Source: ANME-2 cluster archaeon (GTDB taxonomy: Archaea; Halobacteriota; Methanosarcinia; Methanosarcinales; Methanocomedenaceae). From it: a DNA stretch of 5,977 nt. Position numbers and translations under genes: made by a program. Of this stretch, positions 5,128 to 5,977 are shown one piece after another (position 1 is the first letter of the stretch; every line of letters begins with the position of its first letter). The DNA lies in the NCBI GenBank assembly GCA_022353185.1, contig JAKRWB010000559.1, forward strand, positions 1 through 5,977, in the 5' to 3' direction. Under the pieces are notes generated by a model. The model worked only from the letters and a program-made list of their open reading frames with translations, did not search any database and was not told the DNA's origin.

Positions 5128-5977
5128 ATGGATATGGATAAATACGACAGTGTTATCGAACTGGCAAAGAGGCGGGGCTACCTCTGGAATTCATTTGAGA
5201 TTTATGGCGGCACGGCAGGATTCTATGACTACGGACCCCTGGGTGCCATGCTTAAACGCAGGGTGGAGAACATCTGGCGTGACATATTTGTCATCAATGA
5301 AGGTTACTACGAGATTGAGGTGCCAACCATAGGTATAGAAGATGTCTTTGTGGCTTCGGGACATGTTGGCGGCTTTTCAGACCCCCTGACCGAATGCCAG
5401 AAGTGCCATGAATCTTTCAGGGCCGACCATCTTGTCGAGGATGTTTCCAGTAATCCGGATACGCTGTCCTCTGACGACCTTACCGTTATCATAAAAGACA
5501 ACAACATCAAATGCCCCGAATGTGAAGGAGAATTAGGAGCTGTGTACGAGTTCAACCTGATGTTCAGTACCAAGATCGGCCCCGGCTCCAAGCGTGTCGG
5601 TTACCTGCGCCCTGAGACCGCACAGGGTATGTTCGTGGATTTCCCCAGATTATTGCGGTTCTACAGGGAAAAACTGCCCTTTGGCGTTACACAGATAGGA
5701 AAAGCATACCGTAACGAGATATCCCCGCGCCAGGGTGTCATCCGTTTGCGGGAATTCACCCAGGCAGAGGCTGAAATTTTCGTGGACCCCAGGGACAAGA
5801 GCCATCCCGGCTTTGGTAGCATCAAGGATTATGCATTACTATTATATTCAGACCCGGCCCAGTCGTCAGGCCAGGACAGCATTGAGATGACTCTGGGCGA
5901 AGCCGTGGAGCAGGGTATCATCGCCCACCAGTTCCTTGCATATGCCGTTGCCTTGACCCACCGGTTCCTGCTGCGGG
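5128..5977 (+). CDS. glyS: Glycyl-tRNA synthetase, class II alpha2 type (3' end outside window)
   Basis: Charges tRNA(Gly) with glycine. This is the archaeal/eukaryotic (and some bacterial) homodimeric form, not the alpha2beta2 enzyme. The frame is open for 283 codons to the window edge, roughly half of a typical archaeal enzyme, and has no internal stop. The N-terminus shows the family start KYDSVIELAKRRGYLWNSFE followed by IYGGTAGFYDYGPLG (25-39). Two cysteine pairs, C90-x2-C93 and C129-x2-C132, form a probable zinc site. The RPETAQG block (161-167) and class II motif 2, with RNEISPRQGVIRLREF (195-210), are intact. Motif 3 and the anticodon-binding domain would lie beyond the window. ATG 5128 is preceded by AGGA six bases upstream; ATG 5134 gives the shorter MDKYD start seen in relatives and is an alternative. 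An in-frame TAA at 5113 rules out a longer upstream start. Confidence 0.95.
   Translation, partial: MDMDKYDSVIELAKRRGYLWNSFEIYGGTAGFYDYGPLGAMLKRRVENIWRDIFVINEGYYEIEVPTIGIEDVFVASGHVGGFSDPLTECQKCHESFRADHLVEDVSSNPDTLSSDDLTVIIKDNNIKCPECEGELGAVYEFNLMFSTKIGPGSKRVGYLRPETAQGMFVDFPRLLRFYREKLPFGVTQIGKAYRNEISPRQGVIRLREFTQAEAEIFVDPRDKSHPGFGSIKDYALLLYSDPAQSSGQDSIEMTLGEAVEQGIIAHQFLAYAVALTHRFLLR

Noticed and set aside
1..5977. CRISPR arrays, insertion sequences, tRNA genes, toxin-antitoxin or defence systems
   Set aside because: No spaced direct repeats, transposase motifs, terminal inverted repeats or tRNA cloverleaf were seen. The identifiable genes are core informational functions.

Overview
No undescribed biological system is visible here. 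The window reads as a conserved informational (translation/replication) region of a euryarchaeon, most likely a methanogen or methane-cycling relative of the Methanosarcinales. The strongest lineage marker is a seryl-tRNA synthetase of the rare methanogen type, whose three zinc ligands fall at the same residue numbers as I recall for the Methanosarcina barkeri enzyme. An archaeal-length S15, a KEOPS Pcc1 subunit, a eukaryotic/archaeal-type glycyl-tRNA synthetase, TATA-like boxes and leaderless-looking starts also point to archaea. The lineage is inferred from remembered family features; no database search was made.

Minus strand, read from about 3910 down to 46. A ribosomal protein S15 gene (TTG start behind a GGAGG site) is followed by a 57-base gap holding a perfect 10-bp hairpin and a T-rich stretch. 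Next come a DHH-family phosphoesterase of the archaeal RecJ/GAN/Cdc45-like group, a Pcc1 gene overlapping it by 4 bases (ATGA), and a methanogen-type serS overlapping pcc1 by 1 base (TGATG). The last three are almost certainly co-transcribed and translationally coupled. After serS, a separate small ORF of 70 codons (258-46) has its own TATA-like element at about -27, which suggests an independent leaderless transcript. Its function is not recognisable.

Plus strand, from 4162 to the right edge. A divergent intergenic region of about 250 bases separates the S15 operon from a six-helix integral membrane protein of unknown function, which also has a TATA-like box about 27 bases before its ATG and no Shine-Dalgarno sequence. 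After 45 bases comes glyS, encoding class II glycyl-tRNA synthetase. It is open for 283 codons and cut off by the window end.

The genes fit together functionally. Two charge tRNAs (serS, glyS), one supports the t6A37 modification of ANN-decoding tRNAs (pcc1), one is a small-subunit ribosomal protein (S15), and one is a nuclease-family protein whose archaeal relatives work at the replisome with GINS. The most useful second-look items are the S15/DHH hairpin (which also decides the DHH start), the two leaderless promoters, and the placement of serS at the end of this operon.
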